The notes under the pieces were generated by a model. It did not search any database. It was not told the DNA's origin and saw nothing but the letters and a program-made list of their open reading frames with translations. Below, piece after piece: positions 35,180-44,543 of a DNA stretch of 64,000 nucleotides. The stretch comes from RYN-428 sp035551995. GTDB lineage: Bacteria; Planctomycetota; Phycisphaerae; Tepidisphaerales; Tepidisphaeraceae. Every line of letters begins with the position of its first letter. Positions within the stretch are counted from its first letter, which is position 1. The position numbers and the translations under genes are program-made. Where the stretch lies: the NCBI GenBank assembly GCA_035551995.1, contig DASZME010000042.1:45331-109330 (forward strand), given 5' to 3'.

Positions 35180-36088
35180 ATGATGCAACTCGGCTTTGTC
35201 AGCGCAATTCTTCCCGATCTCGATCTCGAACAGGTATTGCAATTCGCCGCCGAAACGGGCTTCGCGACGGTGGAGATCATGTGCTGGCCGGCGGGTCGGG
35301 CGGATCGTCGCTATGCGGGCGTGACGCATTTGGACGTATCCGCGTTATCCGCGGAACGGGTTGGTCAGGTCAGAGAACTGAACCGCCGATATGGCGTGTC
35401 GATTTCGTCGCTGGGCTACTACCCGAATCCGCTTTGCGCCGATGAAGCCGAGGCCGGTGTTTATATCGACCACATGAAAAAGGCGATCACCGCCGCCGGG
35501 GCGCTCGGGGTTGGGCGGTTCACGACGTTTGTCGGTCGCGATCCGAAGCTGATGTTGGATGACAACTGGGAGCGATTTGATTCGCGCTGGCCGCAGATCG
35601 TTCGGCACGCCGAGTCGGCGGGCGTGAGCGTCGGCATCGAAAACTGTCCGATGGTGTTTTCCCGCCACGAATGGCCCGGCGGAAAGAATATGGCGGTCTC
35701 GCCGCGCGTCTGGCGCGAAATGTTCCGCCGGATTCCGAGCCGAAACTTCGGCTTGAATTACGATCCCTCCCACATGATTCTTCAGTTCATGGACCCGGCC
35801 AAACCAATCCGGGAGTTCGCGGACCGAATTGTGCACGTGCACGCCAAGGACCTGAGAATCCTGCGCGAAAAGCTGGACGATTGCGGCGTATTCGATTTAG
35901 GCTGGAACGAACCGAAATTGCCGGGATTAGGCGACGTGAATTGGTCGTCGTTTTTTGCCGCCTTGACCGACGCGCGGTATCAGGGACCCGTATGCGTCGA
36001 GGTCGAGGACCGCGCGTTTGAAGGGTCGCTGGAAGATCGTAAACGGTCGCTTCGCCAGTCGAAAAGATATCTGGAGAATTACGTTTGA
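35180..36088 (+). CDS. TIM-barrel sugar phosphate isomerase/epimerase
   Basis: A 302-residue AP-endonuclease-2-like TIM barrel. Metal-site segments are visible: VGIENCPM (Glu), LNYDPSHMILQF (Asp and His), VHVHAKDL (His) and VCVEVEDR (Glu). These match the xylose-isomerase-like epimerase group. GGAG lies just upstream of two adjacent ATGs (35180 and 35183). Substrate unknown; neighbours give no pathway. Confidence 0.83.
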   Translation: MMQLGFVSAILPDLDLEQVLQFAAETGFATVEIMCWPAGRADRRYAGVTHLDVSALSAERVGQVRELNRRYGVSISSLGYYPNPLCADEAEAGVYIDHMKKAITAAGALGVGRFTTFVGRDPKLMLDDNWERFDSRWPQIVRHAESAGVSVGIENCPMVFSRHEWPGGKNMAVSPRVWREMFRRIPSRNFGLNYDPSHMILQFMDPAKPIREFADRIVHVHAKDLRILREKLDDCGVFDLGWNEPKLPGLGDVNWSSFFAALTDARYQGPVCVEVEDRAFEGSLEDRKRSLRQSKRYLENYV

Positions 36089-36189
36089 AGAGAGTTGTTA
36101 GTTGGTAGTTGCCGGTTGTTAGTAGTTGTGGGTTGCTGGCTGTTCGTAAGGGCGAAGTCGAATGAGGGTTGTTTGTTCTACCACTCCGG

Positions 36190-36296
36190 TACGTTTCAGG
36201 TGTTTTGGCGATTCCTAGTTTTAGCGGCCCCACCTGCGGGGCGTGTTTCCGCGACGGAAGCGCGCTACACCCACATGAGAAACGCTTTAAGCACCC
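36190..36296 (+). repeat. MITE-like element, copy G
   Basis: Plus-orientation copy with ACGTTTCAGGTG, TAGTTTTAGCGGCCCC, ACCTGCGGGGCGTG, CGCGACGGAAGCG, ACCCACATGAG and AAACGCTTTAAG. The right end TGAGAAACGCT is well kept. It lies in the 284-base gap between the convergent epimerase and hisB genes, just after a stretch of GTTGTTAG-like words (36090-36130). Confidence 0.72.
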
Positions 36297-36372
36297 AAGC
36301 GTTACGGGTAAACCGCGACGTGCAGGCGAGCGTTTCAGCCGCGATGAATGAAACGATGTCGACGCCGGGGCG

Positions 36373-36981
36373 TTAACCGTTCAGCGAGCCCTTTGTGCTG
36401 GGGACGTCGTTGTTGCGCGGATCGTGCGCGACGGCTTGCCGGAGCGCCCGCGCGGCGGCTTTAAAGATCGCCTCGGCGATGTGGTGATTGTTGGTTCCGT
36501 AGGGAACGTGAATGTGCAGGTTCATTTTGGCGTTGACGGCAACGGACTTGAAAAATTCCTCGACCAGTTCCGTCGGAAAGGCGCCGATGGATTCGCCGGT
36601 GAAATGAACGCTAAAGACGAAAGCCGGCCGGCCGGAGAGGTCGATCGCCACTTGCGCGAGGCTTTCGTCCATGGGAACGATGGCCCAGCCGTAGCGGTGA
36701 ATGCCGCGCTTGTCGGCCAGGGCCTGCTCGAGGGCCTGGCCGATCACGATGCCGACGTCTTCGACGGTGTGATGCGGATCGATTTGGAGATCGCCCTCGG
36801 CCGCCACGTTGAGATCGATCAGACTGTGACGGCCGAGCAGATCGAGCATGTGGTCAAAAAAGCCAACGCCGGTGCGCGGCTCGGTACGACCTGCGCCGTC
36901 AAGGTTCAGTTCGACGTGAACCTTGGTTTCCTTGGTTTGGCGAGAAATGGTTGCCCGGCGATCGCCGTTGTTTTTTGTCAT
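36373..36981 (-). CDS. hisB: Imidazoleglycerol-phosphate dehydratase
   Basis: Sixth step of histidine synthesis. The 202-residue, single-function enzyme has the two manganese-binding repeats: GVGFFDHMLDLLGRHS with DPHHTVEDVGI, and later NNHHIAEAIFKAAARALR. Also seen is RTGVG and FFKSVAVNAKMNLH. ATG 36981 begins the conserved part. It follows hisC on the same strand after 83 bases of A/T-rich repeat-like DNA, and the two probably form an operon. Confidence 0.95.
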   Translation of the reverse strand: MTKNNGDRRATISRQTKETKVHVELNLDGAGRTEPRTGVGFFDHMLDLLGRHSLIDLNVAAEGDLQIDPHHTVEDVGIVIGQALEQALADKRGIHRYGWAIVPMDESLAQVAIDLSGRPAFVFSVHFTGESIGAFPTELVEEFFKSVAVNAKMNLHIHVPYGTNNHHIAEAIFKAAARALRQAVAHDPRNNDVPSTKGSLNG

Positions 36982-37015
36982 GATAAATCTGGGTGAAATC
37001 CGGAATTGGATCAAT

Positions 37016-37080
37016 CTTCAATTTTCAAATTTCTAATCAAATTCCAAATCTCAAATCCGAAGTTTCAAAGTCCAAATTCA
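37016..37080 (-). repeat. TTTGGAATTTG-type low-complexity repeat between hisC and hisB
   Basis: On the minus strand this reads as loosely repeated GAATTTGGACTTTG, GATTTGAGATTTGGAATTTG and AATTTGAAAATTG words. The end of hisC (codons for EFGL and the stop) is written in this repeat. A similar stretch (AAATTCAAAAATCCAAATC) lies upstream of hisC at 38208-38255, so hisC is flanked by it. Repeats like this occur in other planctomycete-type genomes. Confidence 0.5.
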
Positions 37081-38153
37081 CGGTCGGTTTTTGACGGGCC
37101 GGCCGTGAGGGCTTTGATCCCGGCCAACAGCGCATTGTTCTGGTGGTTGGATCCGACGGTGATGCGAATTTTGTCCATCAATCCCGGCTTATCGAAATAT
37201 CGAACCAGGATTCCCTGTTCCTTCAGCCCAAGATATGCCGTTTGACCGCGGCCGTCGGGCGCGGTCGCGAGAACGAAATTCGCCTGGCTCATCAAAACGG
37301 TCCATCCCATTTCTCGCAGTTCCACCGTCAGGCGTTCGCGCTCGCGTTTGAGAAGGTCCCATTTCTCCTTGTAATACGCCTGATCCGAAATGGCGGCGGC
37401 GGCCGCGACGATCGCGATGGCGTCGCAGTTGTAGCTGTCCTTGACCTTCATCATCTCGTGGATCACCTGCGGCTGCGCGATCGCGTAGCCGAACCGTAAA
37501 CCGGCGAGGCAATACGCTTTGCTCAGCGTTCTGGTCACCACGACGTTGGAATATTGCCGCACGAGATCGAGACAATTGTCCTCGGCGAAATCCGCGTAAG
37601 CCTCGTCGATCAGCAACAGCCCCGAAAACTGACGGGCCAGTTCCGCGACCCTGGTCGGCGAGACGAACGTGCCGCTGGGCGCGTTGGGATTGGCGAGATA
37701 GATCGCGTCGGGTTTGGCGGCCAATAGCGCTTCGGTCGGCAATGACCAATCGGCTTCCCACGGAACGGACACATACCCGGCGTCTTCCAGTTCAGCGAGC
37801 ACGGGATAAAGCGAATAGGTCGGATCGGGCGACGCAAGCTTCCCGCCGGGGGGGACGAAGGCGCGGGTGGCGATGGTGAGGATGTCGTCGCTGCCGTTGC
37901 CGGCGAGGATCATCTCCGGCGTGATGCCATGGGTGCGGGCGGCGGCGACGCGGAACGCGTCGGCCGTCGGGTTGGGATATCGCCGTAGCGTTTCTTTGCT
38001 GATGCCGGTGATGGCCTGCAAGACCCGATCGCTTGGCGGGTATGGGTTTTCGTTTGTGTTGAGTTTGACGACATGTTCATCGGAACCCGGCTGTTCGCCG
38101 GGCGTGTAACCGGACATGGCGCGAACTGTCGCACGTACGAATGACGGAGCCAT
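37065..38153 (-). CDS. hisC: Histidinol-phosphate aminotransferase
   Basis: Seventh step of histidine synthesis, PLP-dependent. The 362-residue protein has the fold-I marks: LNTNENPYPPSDRV near the start, GNGSDDILTIATRAF, YLANPNAPSGTFV, DEAYADFAED, and the PLP lysine in RTLSKAYCLAGLRFGYA. hisB lies downstream on the same strand. Start ATG 38153 gives a normal length. The C-terminus runs into a low-complexity repeat. Confidence 0.93.
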   Translation of the reverse strand: MAPSFVRATVRAMSGYTPGEQPGSDEHVVKLNTNENPYPPSDRVLQAITGISKETLRRYPNPTADAFRVAAARTHGITPEMILAGNGSDDILTIATRAFVPPGGKLASPDPTYSLYPVLAELEDAGYVSVPWEADWSLPTEALLAAKPDAIYLANPNAPSGTFVSPTRVAELARQFSGLLLIDEAYADFAEDNCLDLVRQYSNVVVTRTLSKAYCLAGLRFGYAIAQPQVIHEMMKVKDSYNCDAIAIVAAAAAISDQAYYKEKWDLLKRERERLTVELREMGWTVLMSQANFVLATAPDGRGQTAYLGLKEQGILVRYFDKPGLMDKIRITVGSNHQNNALLAGIKALTAGPSKTDREFGL

Positions 38154-38317
38154 GCGATGATTATACCGCGTCGTGGTGGATTGACTACGGGGCGGTTTGC
38201 GCTCGCGATTCGGAAATTCAAAAATCCAAATCGGAAATCCGAAACAAGAATGAAGTCAAAGAATGTTCGATGCAGGCATTCTTCCCGTGCGCGTCGCCTG
38301 GCGATCCTATCTTCGAT

Positions 38318-38402
38318 CCGCGGCGTTTCTGCTTTCAGACGGCCCGTTTTTGCGGTGCGTGTTCCGCGACCAAGCCTCGCGGCGCCGACATGAGGAATAC
38401 GC
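38318..38402 (+). repeat. MITE-like element, copy H, diverged
   Basis: Contains GCGGCGTTTCTGCTTTCAG, ACGGCCCGTTTTTGCGG, TGCGTGTTCCGCGACC and CGCCGACATGAGGAATACG. The order matches the family but the central palindrome is broken. It lies between hisC and the convergent-side end of the beta-helix gene, next to the A/T-rich words at 38208-38255. Confidence 0.6.
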
Positions 38403-38410
38403 GACGCCGA

Positions 38411-40309
38411 CTACACGAATACGGGGGAAGGGTCTTTGGGAAGTGACGAGGTCACGGCGCCGCTGACGAAGACCTTCAGCCCTAATTCCAGCGCGCCGAT
38501 ATCCGGCGCTGATCCGACATAGCCGTTCGTGTAGGGCGGAATTACCAGTCCGGCGTCGACGGCGGGGGCGTCGGACAAAAGCGTGAAGTCGCCGGCGGCG
38601 GCGTCGACGAATTTGCCGCCGTTGCTGATGTTGTCGCTTTCCTGCACATTGGGGCCGAACTGTACGGGGGCGGTGATGATGTTGTTTTCGATGACGGTGG
38701 TGGACCAGTCGTCATTGCCGCTCCCGCGGTCGATCCCGTTTTTTGTGGCGCTGAGGGTGTTGTCGTAGATCAGGTTTCCGCTCTGAACCTCGTTCATGCG
38801 CATCGCCGAATCTACGTCCCATATGATGTTGTGATCGACGGTGAAATTGGAGCCGCCGTTGTCCAGCATGATTCCGACATCGCCGAACCCGCCGGAGTGG
38901 GCGCCATAGATGCGGTTGTAGGCGATGACGGTGCCTTGGCCGTCGTAGCCCGACTCGTAAAAGCCGCCGAGATCGGCGGTCTGAAGGCCATAGTGATAGA
39001 TGGTGTTGTAGGTGATGGTGTCGTGGGCTCCGGAGAAGAGAAGCCCGCTGCGGCCGGCGTTATAGGCGGTGTTGTGTGTGATGGTGTCGCCATATCCGCC
39101 GATGCGGACGGGGGCGGCGTCCACGCCGGAATAGTCCACGTCATGAATCAAGTTATTTTGAACAGTGACGTTCGTCCCGGCGACGTAGACCCCGTCGCCG
39201 GCCGACCAGGCGATGACGCTGTTTTCCAACACGTCGTTTTTTCCGCGCAGCATGATCCCGCCCGCGGCGGGAGGCAGTCTGCCATCCGTCGAATATGAAA
39301 AGTGCTGGAGGTATTCGTCGGTGATTTGATTGATCGTGACGTTCGTGGAATTGCTGGAAGTATTGATCGAACAGGCGAAAAGATGGATTCCCTGAATCCG
39401 AATATTCGAAACCTTCGACGCGTCGATTCCCCACAGCCGGGCCTTGGCCTCCACGACATGATTCGCCGGATTGTCGCTCTTTGGAGTCCAGACGGAGAGC
39501 TTCCCGTTGGCGTCGAACCATTCGCCGGCGGAATCGAGCGCGCCGGCCTTGCCGAACAAATAGAATTTATTGCCGACGATTGGGGTCTCATACCTCGCGT
39601 TTCGCAGGAAGTACGAAAACGTCACGAATCCTTTGCCCGACGCGGTGATCGTGCCGGTCTCGTTGTGCCAGTTCTGGCCGGAACCGATTCGGATCGATCC
39701 CCCAACCCAAAAGCCGGCCGACTGCGTGAGGGCCGAATCGGTAATGGTCGCGCTGTTCGGACCGACTACTTCGGACGCGGGGGTGGCCGTGGCGACGCGT
39801 GCAAGGGTGGGGTGGGACAAATCCAAGCTCGTATTGGGCCATCGCGCTTCGTTAATCATCTGGCCGTCGACAAAGATCTGGTTATTGCCCGCGCCTAAAT
39901 TCTCGGACATGGGGGCCGTCCAGATGTCGCCGCCGGCGCTTTTCCAGCCGGTGATCGGGTCGGCGCCGTCGATGGTGACCGATTCGTTGTTGTAAGGCTG
40001 CAAAGTGATGGGCTGGGCGGACGTGCCGGAATTGTGAAGCGTAACCGTCTCGTGGTAAACGCCCGCGCGGATATCGACGGTGTCGCCGGAATGAGCCATG
40101 TCGGCGCCATGCTGAATGGTGCGAAACGGCGCGCCGATGGTGCCGGGGTTGGAATCGGAGCCGGTGGGCGCGACGAACCAGGTGGTGCTGAGGAGCGCCC
40201 GGGATTCGAGCGGTTCGAGACGAGGTCGGGCGGTTATTCCTCGGGCGGTTCGGCGTTGGCGCGAGGATGAATTGCAGAATCCCGAATTGCCGAATGATTC
40301 ATGAATCAT
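38411..40309 (-). CDS. Extracellular right-handed beta-helix protein with LEPLESR tag
   Basis: A 632-residue surface or secreted protein. Near the N-terminus (about 29-42) is PRLEPLESRALLS, the tag found at the start of many planctomycete extracellular proteins. WFVAPTGSDSNPGTIGAPFRTIQHGADMA and YHETVTLHNSGTSAQPITLQPY introduce a pectate-lyase-like beta-helix, with later repeats such as VIAYNRIYGAHSGGFGDVGI and NLIYDNTLSATKNGIDRGSG. It probably binds or cleaves polysaccharide. GGGAGAG precedes the ATG. No classical signal peptide is obvious before the tag. Confidence 0.8.
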   Translation of the reverse strand: MIHESFGNSGFCNSSSRQRRTARGITARPRLEPLESRALLSTTWFVAPTGSDSNPGTIGAPFRTIQHGADMAHSGDTVDIRAGVYHETVTLHNSGTSAQPITLQPYNNESVTIDGADPITGWKSAGGDIWTAPMSENLGAGNNQIFVDGQMINEARWPNTSLDLSHPTLARVATATPASEVVGPNSATITDSALTQSAGFWVGGSIRIGSGQNWHNETGTITASGKGFVTFSYFLRNARYETPIVGNKFYLFGKAGALDSAGEWFDANGKLSVWTPKSDNPANHVVEAKARLWGIDASKVSNIRIQGIHLFACSINTSSNSTNVTINQITDEYLQHFSYSTDGRLPPAAGGIMLRGKNDVLENSVIAWSAGDGVYVAGTNVTVQNNLIHDVDYSGVDAAPVRIGGYGDTITHNTAYNAGRSGLLFSGAHDTITYNTIYHYGLQTADLGGFYESGYDGQGTVIAYNRIYGAHSGGFGDVGIMLDNGGSNFTVDHNIIWDVDSAMRMNEVQSGNLIYDNTLSATKNGIDRGSGNDDWSTTVIENNIITAPVQFGPNVQESDNISNGGKFVDAAAGDFTLLSDAPAVDAGLVIPPYTNGYVGSAPDIGALELGLKVFVSGAVTSSLPKDPSPVFV

Positions 40310-40439
40310 ACGGACTCTCCCGTGTTAAAACGTAGCATGCGCGGCCCCGTTTCCCCCGAGGCCGCGGCCATTGAAAATGACTTGCCACGGCTTGCGGCCG
40401 CGACGGAGCGAGTGTTCGATTGTCGACCGCTCAACCGGC

Positions 40440-41927
40440 TTACCAGTTCCAATCCAGTCCGCCGCGCAACTCCGGCCGCTTTTTCTTTTTCGGCGGCGGG
40501 GCCACCGGGGCGGCTGGGGTTTCAGGAACGACCGGCTCGGTCGCGCGCTTCAGCGACAGCGAAACACGCCGGGCTTCCTGGTTCACCTCCAGTACGCGGA
40601 CCTTCACCTCCTGGCCCGGCTTGGCCACGTCGCTGGCCGCTCGAATGCGGTTGGGCGCCAACTCGGAAATGTGAATCAATCCTTCAAGGCCCGGCTCCAA
40701 CTCGACGAAGGCGCCGAAATCGACGACCCGCGTTATCGTTCCCGTCACCACGCTGTTGACGGGATATTTATCGACCGCGGTCGACCATGGATCAGGGGCG
40801 GCCTGCTTGAGGCTAAAGGTCATCTTGCGGGCGACGGGATCGACGCCGATCGTTACAAGTTTGATCGTGTCCCCTTCTTTCACCACGTCGGCGGGATGAC
40901 GAATCCGCTGCCAGCTCATCTCACTCACCGGCAGCAATCCTTCGATGCCCTCTTCAACCTCAATGAACGCGCCGAAAGACTCGACCCGAACCACCCGGCC
41001 CGTCAGCTGCGTCCCCGTCGCGTATCGGTTCTCGACGCCGGTCCAGGGGTCGGCCATCGCCTGCTTGAGGCTCAGGCTGAGCTTTCCCGTGGCTTTGTCC
41101 ATCTTGATGATTTTGACTTCGACCAGATCGCCGACCTTGACGAACTCGCTCGGATGACGCCCGCGGCGATGGCTCATTTCGCTGACGTGCAGAAGGCCGT
41201 CGACGCCCCCGAGATCGACGAACGCGCCGAAATCCATCACGCTGCGAATGACGCCCTTGCGAACCTGCCCCTCGGCCAATTCGGCGATAAGCTTCAGACG
41301 CTGCTCTTCCTTTTCTCGTTCGAGAATATGGCGCCGGCTGACGACCAGGTTTTTCGCGTGGCGATCGAACTGCGTCACCTCGACGACCATCTTCTGGCTG
41401 AGATGGACGGAGATATCTTTCTGGAAATAAATATCGACCTGACCCGACGGCATGAACGCCCGCATGCCTTTGATGTCCATCTCCAGGCCGCCCTTGTTCA
41501 TTCCGGTAACAAGGCCTTCGACGATCTGACCCACTTCGAGATTGTCCCAGTTTACGCCGGTGGTGAGCACGCCCTTGCGATTGAGAATGATGACGCCTTC
41601 GCGTTCGTCATATTTATCGACGTTGAAATCGAATTCGTCGCCGATCTTGACTTCGGTGAACTGAAGCAGCGAGCAGATGCCCTGGCTCTTTCCGCCGAAA
41701 TCGACAAAGACGTCGTCCTTGCCGATCGAGACGACTTTTCCGCGGCGCACCTGAGCGCCGCCGGGCTGGGTGGAGGGCGCCTCCGGGGCCGACTCGCGCG
41801 GCTTGTCGGTCGCCATCAACTGGTCGAATGACATGCCGGCCATTGCGTCTTCCACCTGCTTGTCCAGCTCGGGATCGACGTCGAGGCGAAACTTTTCTTT
41901 GTACGGATCAACCTGCTGCTCTGCCAT
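40440..41927 (-). CDS. rpsA: S1 RNA-binding domain protein, ribosomal protein S1-like
   Basis: A 495-residue protein with five S1 domains: GKVVSIGKDDVFVDFGG (about 70), GLVTGMNKGGLEMDIKG (about 150), GVIRSVMDFGAFVDLGG (about 240), GRVVRVESFGAFIEVEEG (about 325) and GTITRVVDFGAFVELEPG (about 415). The S1 family normally has four to six. It should bind mRNA on the 30S subunit during initiation. AGGAAGA precedes the ATG at 41927. The C-terminal tail is Pro/Lys-rich (PVAPPPKKKKRPEL). Confidence 0.9.
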   Translation of the reverse strand: MAEQQVDPYKEKFRLDVDPELDKQVEDAMAGMSFDQLMATDKPRESAPEAPSTQPGGAQVRRGKVVSIGKDDVFVDFGGKSQGICSLLQFTEVKIGDEFDFNVDKYDEREGVIILNRKGVLTTGVNWDNLEVGQIVEGLVTGMNKGGLEMDIKGMRAFMPSGQVDIYFQKDISVHLSQKMVVEVTQFDRHAKNLVVSRRHILEREKEEQRLKLIAELAEGQVRKGVIRSVMDFGAFVDLGGVDGLLHVSEMSHRRGRHPSEFVKVGDLVEVKIIKMDKATGKLSLSLKQAMADPWTGVENRYATGTQLTGRVVRVESFGAFIEVEEGIEGLLPVSEMSWQRIRHPADVVKEGDTIKLVTIGVDPVARKMTFSLKQAAPDPWSTAVDKYPVNSVVTGTITRVVDFGAFVELEPGLEGLIHISELAPNRIRAASDVAKPGQEVKVRVLEVNQEARRVSLSLKRATEPVVPETPAAPVAPPPKKKKRPELRGGLDWNW

Positions 41928-41990
41928 AATCGATTCTTCCTGCAATAAGAGGAAGTATCCTAATCCCCCGCGCGGCAAATCGAAAGGGGT

Positions 41991-42848
41991 TCAGTGCCGA
42001 TAGAAGAAATCCGACGTATCCCGCAGCACCGGCGCCACCCAACGGAACGGCCAATCGAGCGCGATCACCAGCGCCCGATGCCCCCGGCAACGGTATTCAA
42101 CCAAGCGCGACTCCCCGCCCGCGGCCTGTATCGCATGCGCGAATCGCACGGCCTCTCTTGGATCAACCGTCGTATCGTCCATCCCTTGAAGCACCAACAT
42201 CGGCGGCGAGTGACCATTGACGAAACACATCGGCTCGATTTTAGGATTCGGCCAGTCATCCGGTCCCATGCCAAAGACCGGACGATCGCCGGGAGACGGG
42301 TCAAAACAATACGGCCCGGCTAATGCAGCCGTCGCTCGAATGACATTGGTGTTCAATCCGACGTCCTTGAGGTAATGGCCGTCGAGGGTCAGCAGCGCCG
42401 CGATGTGGGCGCCGGCGGAGTGACCCATCAGATAGAGGTAGTTTGGATCGCCGCCGAAACGGGAGACGTTGTCGTGTGCCCAACGCACAACCCGCGCTCC
42501 GTCTTGCACGAACGCGGGAAACATCGCCTGCGGATAGAGCCGATAGTCCGGCAACACCACGAAAAAACCCCGGCCGGCCAAAGCGGCGGCGGCGAAGCGG
42601 TAGTCGGCTTTCTTTCCCGTTTGCCAATCGCCGCCGTAGAAAAAGATGACCACGCGCGCATCGGGCGCCGCTCCTTTGGGTCGATAGACGTCCAATGTTT
42701 GCCGCGGCTGATCGCCGTAAGCGATATTCGTCGTGCGCACATATCCGCAGGAACAGACCGGAGCGTTGAGAATCTCGAAACCCGTGCAACCCGTGCAGCC
42801 CAGTCCCAGCGCGATCAGGCAACACACTCCGAAAATCGAACCTCTCAT
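41991..42848 (-). CDS. Alpha/beta hydrolase lipoprotein (carboxylesterase-like)
   Basis: A 285-residue lipoprotein. The signal SIFGVCCLIALGLGCTGCTG gives a lipobox cysteine near 18-22. The hydrolase fold shows the oxyanion segment VVIFFYGGDWQTGKK, the nucleophile elbow LMGHSAGAHIAALL, the acid region GMDDTTVDP and a late His in CRGHRALV. It resembles BD-FAE type esterases acting on acetylated or feruloylated sugars. Strong ribosome site GGAGGA before ATG 42848. Divergent from the M32 peptidase by 49 bases. Confidence 0.85.
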   Translation of the reverse strand: MRGSIFGVCCLIALGLGCTGCTGFEILNAPVCSCGYVRTTNIAYGDQPRQTLDVYRPKGAAPDARVVIFFYGGDWQTGKKADYRFAAAALAGRGFFVVLPDYRLYPQAMFPAFVQDGARVVRWAHDNVSRFGGDPNYLYLMGHSAGAHIAALLTLDGHYLKDVGLNTNVIRATAALAGPYCFDPSPGDRPVFGMGPDDWPNPKIEPMCFVNGHSPPMLVLQGMDDTTVDPREAVRFAHAIQAAGGESRLVEYRCRGHRALVIALDWPFRWVAPVLRDTSDFFYRH

Positions 42849-42897
42849 TCGGATTCCTCCAATTGCAAGCCTGGCGCGGCTCTGCTTCAATGCCGTC

Positions 42898-44409
42898 ATG
42901 GCTGACGCGACAGAATCTTACGGCTCTCTGGTCACCGCGCTGAAACAAATCGCCCTGCTCGGCTCCATCGGTTCGGTTCTCGGCTGGGACGAACGCACGC
43001 AGTTGCCGGAAAAGGGGACGGCTCATCGCGCCGACCAGGCGTCATTGCTGGCCACGATGATTCACGAACGGTTCACGGCCCCGGCAATAGATCATCTTCT
43101 GGCGGAAGTTGAAACGTCCGATCTGATGTCGGATCGCGAAAGCGACGCGGCAGTGAATGTGCGCGAAACCCGCCGGGCGTATGACCGGGCGCGCAAGCTG
43201 CCCGGATCGCTGGTCGAGGAAATGAGCCGAACCGAGGTGCTCGCGCAACAGGTGTGGGGCGAAGCGCGGGCCAAGTCCGATTACGCGATGTTCCGGCCGT
43301 GGATGGATAAATGGGTCGATCTGAAACGGCAGGAGGCCGAGTGCGTGGGATATGCGGCTAACCCGTATGACGCGTTGCTTGACCAGTTTGAGCCGGGGGA
43401 GACGGCGGCGGGCGTTCGCAAGACATTCGAGTCGCTGCGCGAGCCGCTCGTGGAACTGGTGGCGCGGATCGTGAACAGCGGACGTCAGGCGCCAATTGAA
43501 ATTCTCCGTCGCGATTATCCGGCGCCCGCGCAGGAAAAGCTGGCGAAGCTTGCGGCGGCGGCGGTGGGATTTGATTTTTCCGCCGGCCGGCTCGACATCA
43601 GCCTGCATCCGTTTTGCACCGGACTGGGCCCGGGGGACACGCGCATGACGACCCGCTATCGCGAGAAAAATTTCAGCGACGCCATCTTCGGCGTTCTCCA
43701 TGAAACCGGGCATGGGTTATACGACCAGGGGCTGAATCCCGCCCATTACGGCACGCCGCGCGGCGAAGCCATTTCGCTTGGAATCCATGAATCGCAATCG
43801 CGCATGTGGGAAAATCTCGTCGGTCGAAGCCGTTCGTTCTGGCGGTATTTTTTGCCGATCGCAAAATCGATTTTTCCCGCCGCGTTGACCGACGTGAGCG
43901 AATCGGATTGGTATTTCGCCATCAACGACGTGCGGCCATCGCTGATTCGCACCGAAGCCGACGAGGCGACTTACAATTTACACGTGCTGCTTCGTTTTGA
44001 GCTTGAAGAAGCGATGTTGAAGAAGGATCTATCGCCGGCCGATCTTCCGGGCGCGTGGACGGAGAAGATGCGGAAGTATCTTGGGCTGACTCCGCCCGAC
44101 GACGCCCGAGGATGTTTGCAGGACATTCACTGGTCGGGCGGCGCGATCGGATATTTTCCGACGTACACGCTTGGGAATCTCTACGCCGCCCAGTTTTTTG
44201 AACAGGCCCGAAAAGACGTGGGCGATCTGGACGAGCAGTTTGCCCGCGGGGAGTTTGCACCCCTGCTTTCGTGGCTGCGGCGCAATATCCATACGCAGGG
44301 CAAACGATATCAGCCGCGCGAACTGGTGATGAAGGTGACCGGCGCCGACCTGGGCGCCGAGCCCCTGCTGCGGCACCTGCGAAAGAAAGCGGAAATCTAC
44401 GGGGTGTAG
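42898..44409 (+). CDS. Carboxypeptidase Taq (M32 family)
   Basis: A zinc metallocarboxypeptidase removing C-terminal residues, cytoplasmic. The 503-residue length is normal. The zinc site HETGHGLYDQG and the family marks LGWDERTQLP, RNFG-like TRYREKNFSDAIFG, GIHESQSRMWEN and YPTYTLGNLYAAQ (seen as YFPTYTLGNLYAAQ) are all present. Start is ATG 42898. Confidence 0.93.
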   Translation: MADATESYGSLVTALKQIALLGSIGSVLGWDERTQLPEKGTAHRADQASLLATMIHERFTAPAIDHLLAEVETSDLMSDRESDAAVNVRETRRAYDRARKLPGSLVEEMSRTEVLAQQVWGEARAKSDYAMFRPWMDKWVDLKRQEAECVGYAANPYDALLDQFEPGETAAGVRKTFESLREPLVELVARIVNSGRQAPIEILRRDYPAPAQEKLAKLAAAAVGFDFSAGRLDISLHPFCTGLGPGDTRMTTRYREKNFSDAIFGVLHETGHGLYDQGLNPAHYGTPRGEAISLGIHESQSRMWENLVGRSRSFWRYFLPIAKSIFPAALTDVSESDWYFAINDVRPSLIRTEADEATYNLHVLLRFELEEAMLKKDLSPADLPGAWTEKMRKYLGLTPPDDARGCLQDIHWSGGAIGYFPTYTLGNLYAAQFFEQARKDVGDLDEQFARGEFAPLLSWLRRNIHTQGKRYQPRELVMKVTGADLGAEPLLRHLRKKAEIYGV

Positions 44410-44452
44410 GCGCGTCCGACGGCGTTGCGCTTGATGGATCGCATATTTCGAA

Positions 44453-44543
44453 TCGCTGTCGTGTTTCTGCGTTTAGCGACTCCGCTCGTGGGACGTGTTT
44501 TTCCGATTGAACTTTGCTCCGTCAACATCGAAAAAACTCGATG
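44453..44543 (+). repeat. MITE-like element, copy I
   Basis: Contains GTGTTTCTGCGTTTAGCGAC, TCCGCTCGTGGGACGTG, TTTTTCCGATTGAAC and TCCGTCAACATCG, then AAAAAACTCG. It follows the family order with several changes in the palindrome. It fills the 134-base gap between the convergent M32 and ferritin-like genes. Confidence 0.65.

Noticed and set aside
38831..39898. Two long plus-strand frames inside the beta-helix gene
   Set aside because: Their valine/glycine-rich composition mirrors the repetitive Asn/Thr codons of the beta-helix protein; no start signals or domains.
40371..41831. A 486-codon open frame on the plus strand across the S1-domain gene
   Set aside because: It is the antisense shadow of a clear five-domain S1 protein with a good ribosome site; its translation shows no domain and is rich in Asp, His and Leu, as expected from reversed S1 codons in GC-rich DNA.
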